DNA from: a virus
Direction: 5' to 3' (one strand)
Length of the DNA stretch: 46,365 bases
Virus record (IMG/VR): IMGVR_UViG_3300025886_002036
Location: 1 to 46,365 of that record
Shown here: positions 24,400 through 31,894 of the stretch, in pieces
How the letters are laid out: each line of letters starts with the position of its first letter
How positions within the stretch are numbered: the stretch's first letter is position 1
Notes under the pieces: generated by a model
Seen by the model: the letters and a program-made list of their open reading frames with translations, nothing else
What the model was told of the DNA's origin: nothing
The model's database searches: none
Made by a program: the position numbers and the translations under genes

Positions 24400-24424
24400 A
24401 AAAAAGCCCAACTTAATGTCGGGC
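24400..24424 (-). terminator. Rho-independent terminator after the gp41 gene
   Basis: In the reading direction a seven-pair stem GCCCGAC/GTTGGGC (one G-T pair), loop ATTAA, followed by six T. It lies between the helicase stop (24448) and the reductase start (24354), so it separates the gp32-uvsX-exonuclease-helicase unit from the nrdJ unit. Confidence 0.85.
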
Positions 24425-24434
24425 GTTTTGCTTA

Positions 24435-24443
24435 TATAAATAT
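24435..24443 (-). promoter_or_regulatory. Repeated 9-mer just after the helicase gene
   Basis: Plus-strand TATAAATAT between the helicase stop and its terminator. It is the only exact copy that lies upstream of a terminator rather than directly before a ribosome binding site, so a simple promoter role does not fit this copy. The function is unknown. Confidence 0.25.
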
Positions 24444-24447
24444 GACA

Positions 24448-25803
24448 CTATCCTAACGTTCCACCTAGATCTTTAAACTTTTGCGCAAGATTTTTTTTCA
24501 CCATATTTTCTCCTGTTTTCATAACTTGTGTAGTTTGCTTTCCTTGTGCAGTTTGTGGTTCAAAAAATTGAAACTGACCATTGTTTGTGTTTATTTTACA
24601 TGGTAGTGTTATACCATCTGGACCGAACCGATTTTTAATTACATGACCACGACCAGTTCCTGACATTTTATCTTCTACTTTTCTGGAAAGTGACATTAAA
24701 AAGTCTGCTACCATTACTTTACCATATGACGATGCAATTTTGTCTGCTTCAATAACATCTTCTTCTAATGCAGATCTACCTGCTTGTGATGCTGTCCAAA
24801 CTGGTATTTCATATTCGCCAGCCATACCACGCATTTCTTCATATAATTCTTCTAATGCTTCATGTTTATCTTTTTTAGTGTTTACCTTTAAAAGATCACC
24901 ATAATCTATAATAACAAGATCTGGACTATTTCCTAACATAATGGTTTTTTCTATGTGAGCCTTGATACCCATTACTCCTATAGATTTAGTCGGATAGTGT
25001 TTTATAATTAACTCACCTTTCAACGTGTCCATTTTTTCTTGTATGTCTTCCTGATAGTTTTTCAAGTTCTGTGCATTAATACCAGTTACCACAGAATCAT
25101 ATCGTTGACCTACATAGTTTTCATTTAGTTCCAATGTATAATGAATAACAGTTTTGCCAGCTTTTACAGCATTTGCTCCTATATTGATAAGCAACCAAGA
25201 CTTACCAATACCAGCAGGAGCCATTACTACTCCTAATTCTCCTGGTGCAAGTCCACCATCCATTAAATCGTCAATAACATCCCAACCAGTTGTCATTGTA
25301 TGCCGTGCAGCTTCATCATAACGAACGGCTACATTGTCTTTGTATTCTAATCCTATATCAGTGTCAGCACCAGCTTTCATAGCACTATCCATAATGCTTT
25401 TAATTTCATCGTAACTACCCATCTTGAGTAATCCGACACTATCCATTATAGCTCTTTTAATCTCTTGATTCTTGCAAAATTTGAGTATTTCGTCTTTAAC
25501 AAATTTAAGGTCGTCTGATTCCATGTAACGAAAAACTTCCTTTAATTGTTCTAATATGGCGGTCTTAAGCACATCATTCTCTATGCCAGTAACTTTAACT
25601 TTTAATACGTCTTTTGAGGGAGGAGCTTTATATTCTCGGAAATGATCCAATATAACGTCTAACAGCCAACTATTAGCATCTGACTCAAAATAGTCTGCTT
25701 GTATAATATCAGTTATTTGTTGTAAAAATATTCTGTCCGTAAACATTGCGGCTAAAACTTTTACTTGGAAGCTCCAACCATATTCACTTAATTTATCTGT
25801 CAT
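24448..25803 (-). CDS. 41: DnaB-family replicative helicase (gp41-like)
   Basis: A 451-residue hexameric helicase that unwinds the fork. The N-terminal helical domain (about 1-150) precedes the RecA-like core: TTGWDVIDDLMDGGLAPGEL, Walker A in APAGIGKS at 195-202, Walker B in LVIIDYGDLL, and WTASQAGRSALEED, a typical DnaB-family motif, near 340. The length is near T4 gp41 (475). Helicase loader gp59 and primase gp61 are not recognised in the window. It lies in one unit with gp32, UvsX and the exonuclease. Confidence 0.93.
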   Translation of the reverse strand: MTDKLSEYGWSFQVKVLAAMFTDRIFLQQITDIIQADYFESDANSWLLDVILDHFREYKAPPSKDVLKVKVTGIENDVLKTAILEQLKEVFRYMESDDLKFVKDEILKFCKNQEIKRAIMDSVGLLKMGSYDEIKSIMDSAMKAGADTDIGLEYKDNVAVRYDEAARHTMTTGWDVIDDLMDGGLAPGELGVVMAPAGIGKSWLLINIGANAVKAGKTVIHYTLELNENYVGQRYDSVVTGINAQNLKNYQEDIQEKMDTLKGELIIKHYPTKSIGVMGIKAHIEKTIMLGNSPDLVIIDYGDLLKVNTKKDKHEALEELYEEMRGMAGEYEIPVWTASQAGRSALEEDVIEADKIASSYGKVMVADFLMSLSRKVEDKMSGTGRGHVIKNRFGPDGITLPCKINTNNGQFQFFEPQTAQGKQTTQVMKTGENMVKKNLAQKFKDLGGTLG

Positions 25804-25837
25804 ATTAGATAATAATAAAAATTAAAATAAAATCAAA

Positions 25838-26890
25838 TCATTTCTGTGTTTGTTTTGCAAATGCATCTAAAGACAGCCAGGTACGAGTCAACCAATCTGG
25901 AAGATTCTTCATTACTGCCCACATCTTGTCTTCATAAAACAATCTTTGAAATTCAGCACGATTCAATCCAGATACAGATTGATCCATTATGCCTCGTATT
26001 TTAGAAGATACATTTGCAGATATATCCAAAAGTTTTATGTCCATGAGTTGCCAATTCTTTTCAAGAGTTTCTCGATGATCTAAAATTTTCTGATATTGTT
26101 TAGTTTCAGTTAGAAGAGTGTTGCTTTTTTCAAATAGCTCATCTAATGTAACTTGACGCTGATTTGCAATTTCTGGAATAAGTTTCAATATCGTCTTTGG
26201 ACCTATTCCTGCTACGCCTGGTATATTGTCTGACTTATCACCAGTAAACGATCTATATAAAACCATGTTGCTAGGATGTACGCCAAACTCATCTATGATT
26301 GCTTGGGTGTCATACATTTTCTTTTTGATAGGAGACCACACTTGAATACGGTCATCTACTAGTTGATAGAAATCTCTATCGGTTGAAACAATTGTAATCT
26401 TCTTACATGTTTCTGTGTACATTTGTGCTATATATGCAATAGTGTCATCTGCTTCTATTCCATCCATAGCCAAAAAAGTTACAGGCAAGTTGTCTAAATA
26501 TGAAACCAACCGACTAAACTGTTTACGCATTGATTCTTGCTCATCTTCTATGCTTGTTTCATGATGATCAAATCTTCGCAGTTTGGTCTTATTGGCTCGA
26601 TTTGCCTTGTAACCTTTATAAATTTTTCTTCTTTTAGCGTTACCGCCACGTCCATCAAATGCAATAACACATCTGCTTGGTTTAAAGTCTCTGACAGTTT
26701 TACCTATAGAATACAAGAATCCAGTTATACCACCTATATGGTCACCATCTTCATTGTATGCCGGTGTTGCCCCAAAACTTCGAATAAAGGTATTGAGCCC
26801 GTCAAATACCATGATGTGATCATTAGCATCCTTTGGGCTCGTTTCCTTTTCTTTTTGTAACTCTTTAAATAATCGTTGATACTTATTCAT
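25838..26890 (-). CDS. 5'-3' exonuclease / RNase H (FEN family)
   Basis: A 350-residue flap-type nuclease like T4 RNase H, removing RNA primers and flaps from lagging strands. Metal-binding acids are seen in MVFDGLNTF, VIAFDGRGGNAKRRK, GIEADDTIAYIA and VSTDRDFYQLV. The helix-hairpin-helix region is SFTGDKSDNIPGVAGIGPKT. The helical arch is basic (KRRKIYKGYKANR). The start shares one base with the uvsX stop (TAATG), so the two are coupled. T4 RNase H has 305 residues, so this is slightly longer at the C-terminus. Confidence 0.92.
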   Translation of the reverse strand: MNKYQRLFKELQKEKETSPKDANDHIMVFDGLNTFIRSFGATPAYNEDGDHIGGITGFLYSIGKTVRDFKPSRCVIAFDGRGGNAKRRKIYKGYKANRANKTKLRRFDHHETSIEDEQESMRKQFSRLVSYLDNLPVTFLAMDGIEADDTIAYIAQMYTETCKKITIVSTDRDFYQLVDDRIQVWSPIKKKMYDTQAIIDEFGVHPSNMVLYRSFTGDKSDNIPGVAGIGPKTILKLIPEIANQRQVTLDELFEKSNTLLTETKQYQKILDHRETLEKNWQLMDIKLLDISANVSSKIRGIMDQSVSGLNRAEFQRLFYEDKMWAVMKNLPDWLTRTWLSLDAFAKQTQK

Positions 26891-28059
26891 TATCCTTCTT
26901 CATCAATTACTTCTTCATCAATAACAACGTCATCGATTCCTCCGTCTACACCTGCCTGATATTTGAAGATATAAGCATCGCAGATTCTTTTGTATAACCG
27001 TTCTTTTGCTTCAGGATTTTCCATTACCTTACTAACAAAATCTTTGCTCTGGAATTTCATTTCTCCAAAGACTTCTCCAGTTTCATGATCTACATCTTCC
27101 AATGTGTACCATGCTCCTGCTTGTTTAACCAATTTGAATTTCTTCATTAGGTTCAACCAACCACCGAAATTGTCAATACCACTATCATAATAGATTTCAT
27201 AATCAATCTTACGATGTGGTGGACCCATACGGTTTTTAACTACCTGCACGCTTGTCTTGCTACCCACTACTTGTTCTGCACCATTAACTGTTGCTTTAAT
27301 CTGACCGGTATTTTTTAATCGCAGTCTAACAGATGCATGGAAAGGAATTGCCTTACCACCCGATGTTGTCCACTGATCTCCAAATGACACGCCCATTTTA
27401 ACTCTGAGTTGATTGGTGAATATTAAACAGATTCGTTCTCGAGCAATCCAATTTGTAACCTTACGCATTGCTTTAGACAGAATAATTGATTTGGAGGTTG
27501 CATAACCATCTTTGTCATATTCTGCTGCTAACTCAATTTTTGTAGATGCACCCATTATAGAGTCTACTACAATAGTTACCAATCTGTCTTTGTCTGATTT
27601 ACGTACCCCATCCACAATAGTTTCAATTGTTTCAAAAATTTCTTCTATTGTTTCAAGAGGTACATATAACATAGTCTTCAAATCGGCACCGATTGCAGTT
27701 AAGAATTCTGAACTAGTTGCGGACTCTGTGTCTATATACACTGCAAGTCCACCTTTCTTTTGTGTTTCTGCCAAGGTGTGTGCTGCTAGCAATGATTTAC
27801 CCGACGCTTCTAACCCTGTTATTTCGGTAATTCTACCAACAGGAAATCCTCCATTAGGTCGATTAGATATTGCTATGTCTAATGAATCACATCCTGACGA
27901 TATCCACTCAGTAACATTGCTTGGCGAATCTTCATCGCCTGCAAGAAAGAATGCTGTCTTTAACGCTTGACCTTTAAACTGTTTGTTTATACTCTCGGCC
28001 AATGTGTTTGCTAACGCATCTTCCAGTTCGTCCTTACTTTTGCTTTTTTTCTTTGCCAT
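26890..28059 (-). CDS. uvsX: UvsX/RecA recombinase
   Basis: A 389-residue RecA-type strand-exchange protein, matching the T4 UvsX size (391). Walker A is GLEASGKS at 82-89; the Walker B strand is VTIVVDSIMG near 165; LIFTNQLRVKMGVSF is the loop region and GKAIPFHASVRLRLK the following core strand. The C-terminus is acidic (DDVVIDEEVIDEEG), like the regulatory tail of other RecA proteins. It is preceded by an AGGAG ribosome site and follows the gp32 gene after ten bases. It would drive recombination-dependent replication with gp32. Confidence 0.96.
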   Translation of the reverse strand: MAKKKSKSKDELEDALANTLAESINKQFKGQALKTAFFLAGDEDSPSNVTEWISSGCDSLDIAISNRPNGGFPVGRITEITGLEASGKSLLAAHTLAETQKKGGLAVYIDTESATSSEFLTAIGADLKTMLYVPLETIEEIFETIETIVDGVRKSDKDRLVTIVVDSIMGASTKIELAAEYDKDGYATSKSIILSKAMRKVTNWIARERICLIFTNQLRVKMGVSFGDQWTTSGGKAIPFHASVRLRLKNTGQIKATVNGAEQVVGSKTSVQVVKNRMGPPHRKIDYEIYYDSGIDNFGGWLNLMKKFKLVKQAGAWYTLEDVDHETGEVFGEMKFQSKDFVSKVMENPEAKERLYKRICDAYIFKYQAGVDGGIDDVVIDEEVIDEEG

Positions 28060-28069
28060 TTAAAGACTC

Positions 28070-28855
28070 CTACTTGTTAAATAAATCGTTGAATGCTGAT
28101 GCTACATCTGTTTGCTTTTCTTCGGTTTTGGCTTCTGCTTTTTCCTCAGTTTTTGCAGATGTATCTGTTTTGGTGTTAGATGATGTATCAACGTCTGCAC
28201 TGTCATCTTCCGGATTCATCCACTCTTTAAGAGCCGTTTCTAACTCTTCATAAGTTGGTTCTGGAAAGATGTCTGTGATTACAGGCTGATTCATAATCTT
28301 CTCTGCAATACCTTTATCTTCGGTTGCAGGTGTTGTGTTAGGTTTAACACGAATTGTAGTCTTTGGATATCCTCCGCCTTCTGCAGGAATAAACTCTACG
28401 TCAATGTCACGACCATTCATTAAGTCGGTGATATCACCATAGTCTGGATCAGACACAATAGAAAGTAATTCTGTGTAGATCGTTTTACCGAATCCCCAAA
28501 ATTTGACACCTTCTGCTTCTTTACCGCGAACGATAACAGGAACATAAGTTCTCATTTTAGGTTCAATTTTACGACCCATCAGCCACTCATCTTTGTCTCC
28601 AGTCTTCTTGAGTTTTTCTGCAAATTCAACTACCGGGTCTGCATTACCAAATGATACTGGTGATAGCATTGACCTTTTGGCAATGTCATAATGAAAATAC
28701 AATTCTAGAAATGGATTGTCTTTGCGGTGAACGTAAGGTACAATTCTTACTCTTGTTTTTGGTCCAGCTTCTGGTTTCCAAAGGTTGTTACGACGATCGT
28801 CGGTTTTGTTTAATTGGTTAAGTTTTGCCTTGATGGCGTCTAAGTTAAGTCCCAT
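28070..28855 (-). CDS. 32: Single-stranded DNA-binding protein (gp32-like)
   Basis: A 261-residue gp32-type protein. N-terminal MGLNLDAIKAKLNQLNK would be the self-association domain; the OB core includes NLWKPEAGPKTRVRIVPYVH and MRTYVPVIVRGKEAEGVKFW; the C-terminus is a low-complexity acidic tail (EEKAEAKTEEK) ending FNDLFNK, which would recruit replication partners. T4 gp32 carries a zinc site with three cysteines; here there is no cysteine in the corresponding region (SVMLSP-like segment to DPVVEFAEKL), so zinc is probably not used. It heads the gp32-uvsX-exonuclease-gp41 unit. Confidence 0.88.
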   Translation of the reverse strand: MGLNLDAIKAKLNQLNKTDDRRNNLWKPEAGPKTRVRIVPYVHRKDNPFLELYFHYDIAKRSMLSPVSFGNADPVVEFAEKLKKTGDKDEWLMGRKIEPKMRTYVPVIVRGKEAEGVKFWGFGKTIYTELLSIVSDPDYGDITDLMNGRDIDVEFIPAEGGGYPKTTIRVKPNTTPATEDKGIAEKIMNQPVITDIFPEPTYEELETALKEWMNPEDDSADVDTSSNTKTDTSAKTEEKAEAKTEEKQTDVASAFNDLFNK

Positions 28856-28963
28856 TTAAGTACTCTTTTTTTGTTAAGTTATTAATTTATGTTATTTATT
28901 AATTATATATTAGATAATTAAATCGTTAAGTCCAAGTAATTGTTTAATTTTTTTATTGTTTTT
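28856..28963 (-). promoter_or_regulatory. AT-rich gap upstream of gp32, candidate promoter
   Basis: At 108 bases this is the longest gap in the window. In the reading direction it holds TTAACG and TATAAT spaced 16 bases apart, with TTGGAC just upstream, a possible sigma70-type promoter for the replication unit. No GC-rich hairpin is seen. The region is so AT-rich that a -10 like sequence could be chance. Confidence 0.3.
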
Positions 28964-29467
28964 TTAGTCACGCATTTTGTCTAAGTTGCTCTTTAATTCT
29001 GAAATGAAACGATCATAATTATGTGTTCCATAACTGTCTTCAAGCACCCTAGCAACAGCAAATGCAAGATCTTGATACGTCATTGAGCTATTGATGTTGT
29101 TAATTGCATCGTAAATATCTTCAGCTAATTGTTCTCCCGTTGGATTTGCATCCATTTTGGTATAACTATCATCACCACCCATTTTCTTATATTCTTCTTG
29201 ATCAATTTCTTTTATATTAGATATTTCAGTGTCTGCAGATATACCAACTTCTCCCCGTTGTCTTTGTGCCTCTGCACTATAATATTTACCGTTTACCGAC
29301 GCAACAACTAGTTGAATGCCATCATATTCATCGACTACTTCCCAATCGCGCGGAGAAATATTTGGTTCTGATTGTTCGTGTATTTTTTGAACATCTTTTA
29401 ATGTTGGTAATGGTTGTCCAGCTTTACGATCCCAAGCATATCCTTCGAGTAATGGTTTAAGTTTCAT
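28964..29467 (-). CDS. Candidate internal head protein with capsid-targeting N-terminus (paralogue A)
   Basis: A 167-residue protein starting MKLKPLLEGYAWDRKAG. Residues 6-8 (L-L-E) followed by G fit the T4 prohead-protease rule (L/I-x-E, then A or G), and the short N-terminal peptide is like the capsid-targeting sequence of T4 internal proteins. The middle (RDWEVVDEYDGIQLVVASV, then GKYYSA) is a paralogue of the 91-residue product of the gene at 30216-30491. The C-terminal third is helical (EQLAEDIYDAINNINSS). I chose the ATG at 29465-29467, 13 bases after the preceding stop; an ATG at 29503 would overlap that gene. Confidence 0.6.
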   Translation of the reverse strand: MKLKPLLEGYAWDRKAGQPLPTLKDVQKIHEQSEPNISPRDWEVVDEYDGIQLVVASVNGKYYSAEAQRQRGEVGISADTEISNIKEIDQEEYKKMGGDDSYTKMDANPTGEQLAEDIYDAINNINSSMTYQDLAFAVARVLEDSYGTHNYDRFISELKSNLDKMRD

Positions 29468-29480
29468 GTTATTCTTTTTA

Positions 29481-30200
29481 TTAAAATCCAGGTACTTCAT
29501 CAAATCCTTGACCGGGGTTTTTTCTTTTTAAATAGTAACCAATCTCTCGGTCATCGATACCATACTGTTTGGCTACTTGTGGATCTTCAATTTCCATATC
29601 TTCAATGTTACCGTCTTCATCAAATATCATTTTTAAATCTATGGTAGTTCCGTCTTGTATTAGTATTTCGCAATCTGCTTTAAATTCACTACTCTCTAAT
29701 CTAGTTTGATCATATGCAGGATTTCCGTCGTCATCCGTTTGATTGGTAGACTCGGCATCTGCTATTAATTCTTGGATACCATCAGTGACTCTGTCTTTTG
29801 TTAACAATGTTTCTGGTTTGAATGGTAACCAAACCTGATTGAAATTGGTGCTACCATCAATGCTATTGATAAATATTTGAATTCTTGCTGCATCAGTCAT
29901 TTCAATGGTATCCGGATCCATTTTAGTATTTTCACCATTATAATCTTCGTATGCATCAATTGAAAATTTAGCTAATGAATCAGGATCGTGTGCTATATAA
30001 TAAACATCTCGACCTTCATTTCCATGATCGTCTATTACATCGATGGCATCATACTCACCAAAATCAATTACGTATTTCTTTCCATAATATGTAAATGAAG
30101 CTACATCTGTTTTGTAGTCAAATTTTACATTTTGTAATGCAGGTTCTTTGGATTGCCGTTTGGATGTTTGTTCTGTTATTAAATCTTTAAGTCGTATCAT
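29481..30200 (-). CDS. Candidate internal head protein with capsid-targeting N-terminus
   Basis: A 239-residue acidic protein beginning MIRLKDLITEQTSKRQ. The first ten residues end in I-T-E, a fit to the prohead-protease site, and MIRLK is shared with the next gene upstream. The body contains FDYKTDVASFTYYGKKYVID, YYIAHDPDSLAKFSIDAYED, and an acidic stretch DEDGNIEDMEIEDPQ, and ends RKNPGQGFDEVPGF. I recognise no enzyme motif. As with T4 internal proteins, cleavage and packaging would follow if the signal is real. It could instead be a cytoplasmic protein with a chance motif. Confidence 0.6.
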   Translation of the reverse strand: MIRLKDLITEQTSKRQSKEPALQNVKFDYKTDVASFTYYGKKYVIDFGEYDAIDVIDDHGNEGRDVYYIAHDPDSLAKFSIDAYEDYNGENTKMDPDTIEMTDAARIQIFINSIDGSTNFNQVWLPFKPETLLTKDRVTDGIQELIADAESTNQTDDDGNPAYDQTRLESSEFKADCEILIQDGTTIDLKMIFDEDGNIEDMEIEDPQVAKQYGIDDREIGYYLKRKNPGQGFDEVPGF

Positions 30201-30215
30201 ATTATTACTTTTTGC

Positions 30216-30491
30216 TTATGGTTTAATTAGCGACTCATACTCGTCTTTACTAATCGCTACAATGTCATTTACATAAGTTAATTCATCATCATCCCCCGAA
30301 TCATATGTTCCTGTTGCGGAATAATACTTACCGTCTTTTTCGGCAACTATTAAAGTACCTTCATTGTATGGATCATCTTGGACTTTTTCCCAAAAATTAT
30401 ATAAATCCAAGTCTAGATCATATGCTTCGCTTAGATTTTTAGTTCCAAATCTATGCATGTTTTCTCTCAATATATTTTTAAGTCGTATCAT
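30216..30491 (-). CDS. Candidate internal head protein with capsid-targeting N-terminus (paralogue B)
   Basis: A 91-residue acidic protein starting MIRLKNILRENMHRFG. L-R-E at 8-10 fits the prohead-protease rule. Residues about 33-60 (FWEKVQDDPYNEGTLIVAEK, then GKYYSATG) align with the middle of the 167-residue protein encoded at 28964-29467, so the two share a domain. AGGA lies upstream of the start and the repeated TATAAATAT-like element further upstream, which suggests late or separate expression. No enzyme motif is seen. Confidence 0.6.
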   Translation of the reverse strand: MIRLKNILRENMHRFGTKNLSEAYDLDLDLYNFWEKVQDDPYNEGTLIVAEKDGKYYSATGTYDSGDDDELTYVNDIVAISKDEYESLIKP

Positions 30492-30511
30492 GTTATTATC
30501 CTATTATATAT

Positions 30512-30520
30512 AATAAATAT
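30512..30520 (-). promoter_or_regulatory. Variant of the repeated 9-mer upstream of the internal-protein genes
   Basis: Plus-strand AATAAATAT (one base different from the other copies), about 20 bases before the start codon at 30491 and overlapping the short gap after the gene at 30525. It may direct expression of the three candidate internal-protein genes. Confidence 0.25.
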
Positions 30521-30524
30521 CAGG

Positions 30525-30908
30525 TTACCAAGAAATCTTCTTGAAAAATATCAATTCAACAACACGGTAACTGTCGTCGTCTGTTAGTATAAATGAATTT
30601 TGATAGTGTGACCAATCTACTTGATATGATTTATCTAGCACTCCGTTGTTAACGCGTCGTATAATTGCGTTGAGAGCATTGACCGTATACAGGGTGTTGG
30701 TTTCTTTTTTACGATGTATGCTTATGGTGTTTTGTCCTCTGCGTGTTGTGCTGTCTGCATTGTATGTGCAATACAATTGATCTTGTTGTTCTGCATTGGA
30801 AAACACAAATATTCGTTGTTCTGGTATAGTGTAACTTTGTTGTATGTAATCAGTTACAATGTTTAAATCTGATTGATGTGCAAATGTGCATAGTAGTTGT
30901 GTTTTCAA
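30525..30908 (-). CDS. Conserved small phage protein of unknown function
   Basis: A 127-residue protein starting MKTQLLCTFAHQSDLNIVTD. It carries IFVFSNAEQQDQLYCTYNAD, the segment NTISIHRKKETNTLYTVNAL and VDWSHYQNSFILTDDDSYRV. I recall similar sequences in marine T4-like phages but no known function. It mixes strands and helices, without metal, nucleotide or membrane signals. Its start overlaps the nuclease-like gene as ATGA, so it belongs with the polymerase-A set. Confidence 0.7.
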   Translation of the reverse strand: MKTQLLCTFAHQSDLNIVTDYIQQSYTIPEQRIFVFSNAEQQDQLYCTYNADSTTRRGQNTISIHRKKETNTLYTVNALNAIIRRVNNGVLDKSYQVDWSHYQNSFILTDDDSYRVVELIFFKKISW

Positions 30909-31894
30909 ATCTCATATCCTTCTGCAGTTAAATTATCATTTTCTCCATCACTCGCTTGACCTTTACTAAAGCTGTTGGATCTGATAAAAATTTTAAAATC
31001 TATAGAAAGATTGTTACCAAACTTAAAACTTTTTTTGTATTCACCCGTATCGCCAGTTACTAATGCTGCTATAATATGTTCTTCAAAATCAAAAGTAGAT
31101 AATCCATCTTGTATTTGTTTACGTAATGTTGTATCAATATTTTGTTTTGTCAATTCATTATGAATTTGTTCTCCAAATGCTAGTCTACGTAACAATACAG
31201 AAGAGACTATATATACATCTAAAACATCGTTTCCAAATGCTACAATGTAAAATTTATTAGGATTGTCAGCATACATTGTAGTTTGCAAATTTAAATTAGG
31301 TTGCGCACTGCCTTGTGTAGTTTTTACTTCAAATTCTAAATCATCCTGTACGCCGTCTAATCCAGCTGCTTGCCTTTCTATATGTGTAATATCAGCTGAA
31401 GTAAATGTTCCATTCATATAAGTAAATATAATAGATTCTTTTTGAATTCCTGACAACGTTGCTTTAGTAGGTACTGGCTTATTGCTGATTTTATCTCCAA
31501 CTACATAGTATCCTTCGTCATTAACGTTATTTTTGTAATTTTCAATTTTAAAAAATGTAGGAATACCGCTTGGTAAAATATTACTGTAATGTTTTTGAGT
31601 ATATTTTGCAAATAATTCTATTTCACTTCGCTGTGATATATTTCTACCTTTTTCATTTTTTTTTGTTAAATCACTAAGTAATGTAGCAAAATCAGTATCA
31701 TTGACACTGTTAGGCTCTGGCGCCATATCTTCTTCCAATCCCATTGCTCTGCGCACAATTGCATCTTGTACGGGTTTGGGTAAATCAGTTTGTTCGCGTA
31801 AAACGTTGCGTAACTCAATGTAATCTTCGGGGCAGTCTGGATAACCTTTTTCTAGTCGGTATGTCCATTCTGCAATTATAGAATCTATATTCAT
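30905..31894 (-). CDS. Unrecognised protein with a nuclease-like E-x-K motif
   Basis: A 329-residue protein, starting MNIDSIIAEWTYRLEKGYPD. The central part has DGVQDDLEFEVKTTQGSAQP: D185 with E189-V-K191 is the arrangement of a PD-(D/E)XK nuclease core, and the following strand KFYIVAFGNDVLDVYIV also fits. The first nine residues end I-A-E, which also matches a prohead-protease site, but the conserved WTYRLEKGYP just after makes that less clear. ATGA junctions link it to the polymerase-A-like gene and the gene downstream. It may be a nuclease acting with that polymerase. Confidence 0.55.
   Translation of the reverse strand: MNIDSIIAEWTYRLEKGYPDCPEDYIELRNVLREQTDLPKPVQDAIVRRAMGLEEDMAPEPNSVNDTDFATLLSDLTKKNEKGRNISQRSEIELFAKYTQKHYSNILPSGIPTFFKIENYKNNVNDEGYYVVGDKISNKPVPTKATLSGIQKESIIFTYMNGTFTSADITHIERQAAGLDGVQDDLEFEVKTTQGSAQPNLNLQTTMYADNPNKFYIVAFGNDVLDVYIVSSVLLRRLAFGEQIHNELTKQNIDTTLRKQIQDGLSTFDFEEHIIAALVTGDTGEYKKSFKFGNNLSIDFKIFIRSNSFSKGQASDGENDNLTAEGYEI

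Noticed and set aside
27512-27970. Open frame of 152 codons on the plus strand
   Set aside because: It lies wholly antisense to the well-supported uvsX gene, has no ribosome site and no familiar domain, so it is a shadow frame.
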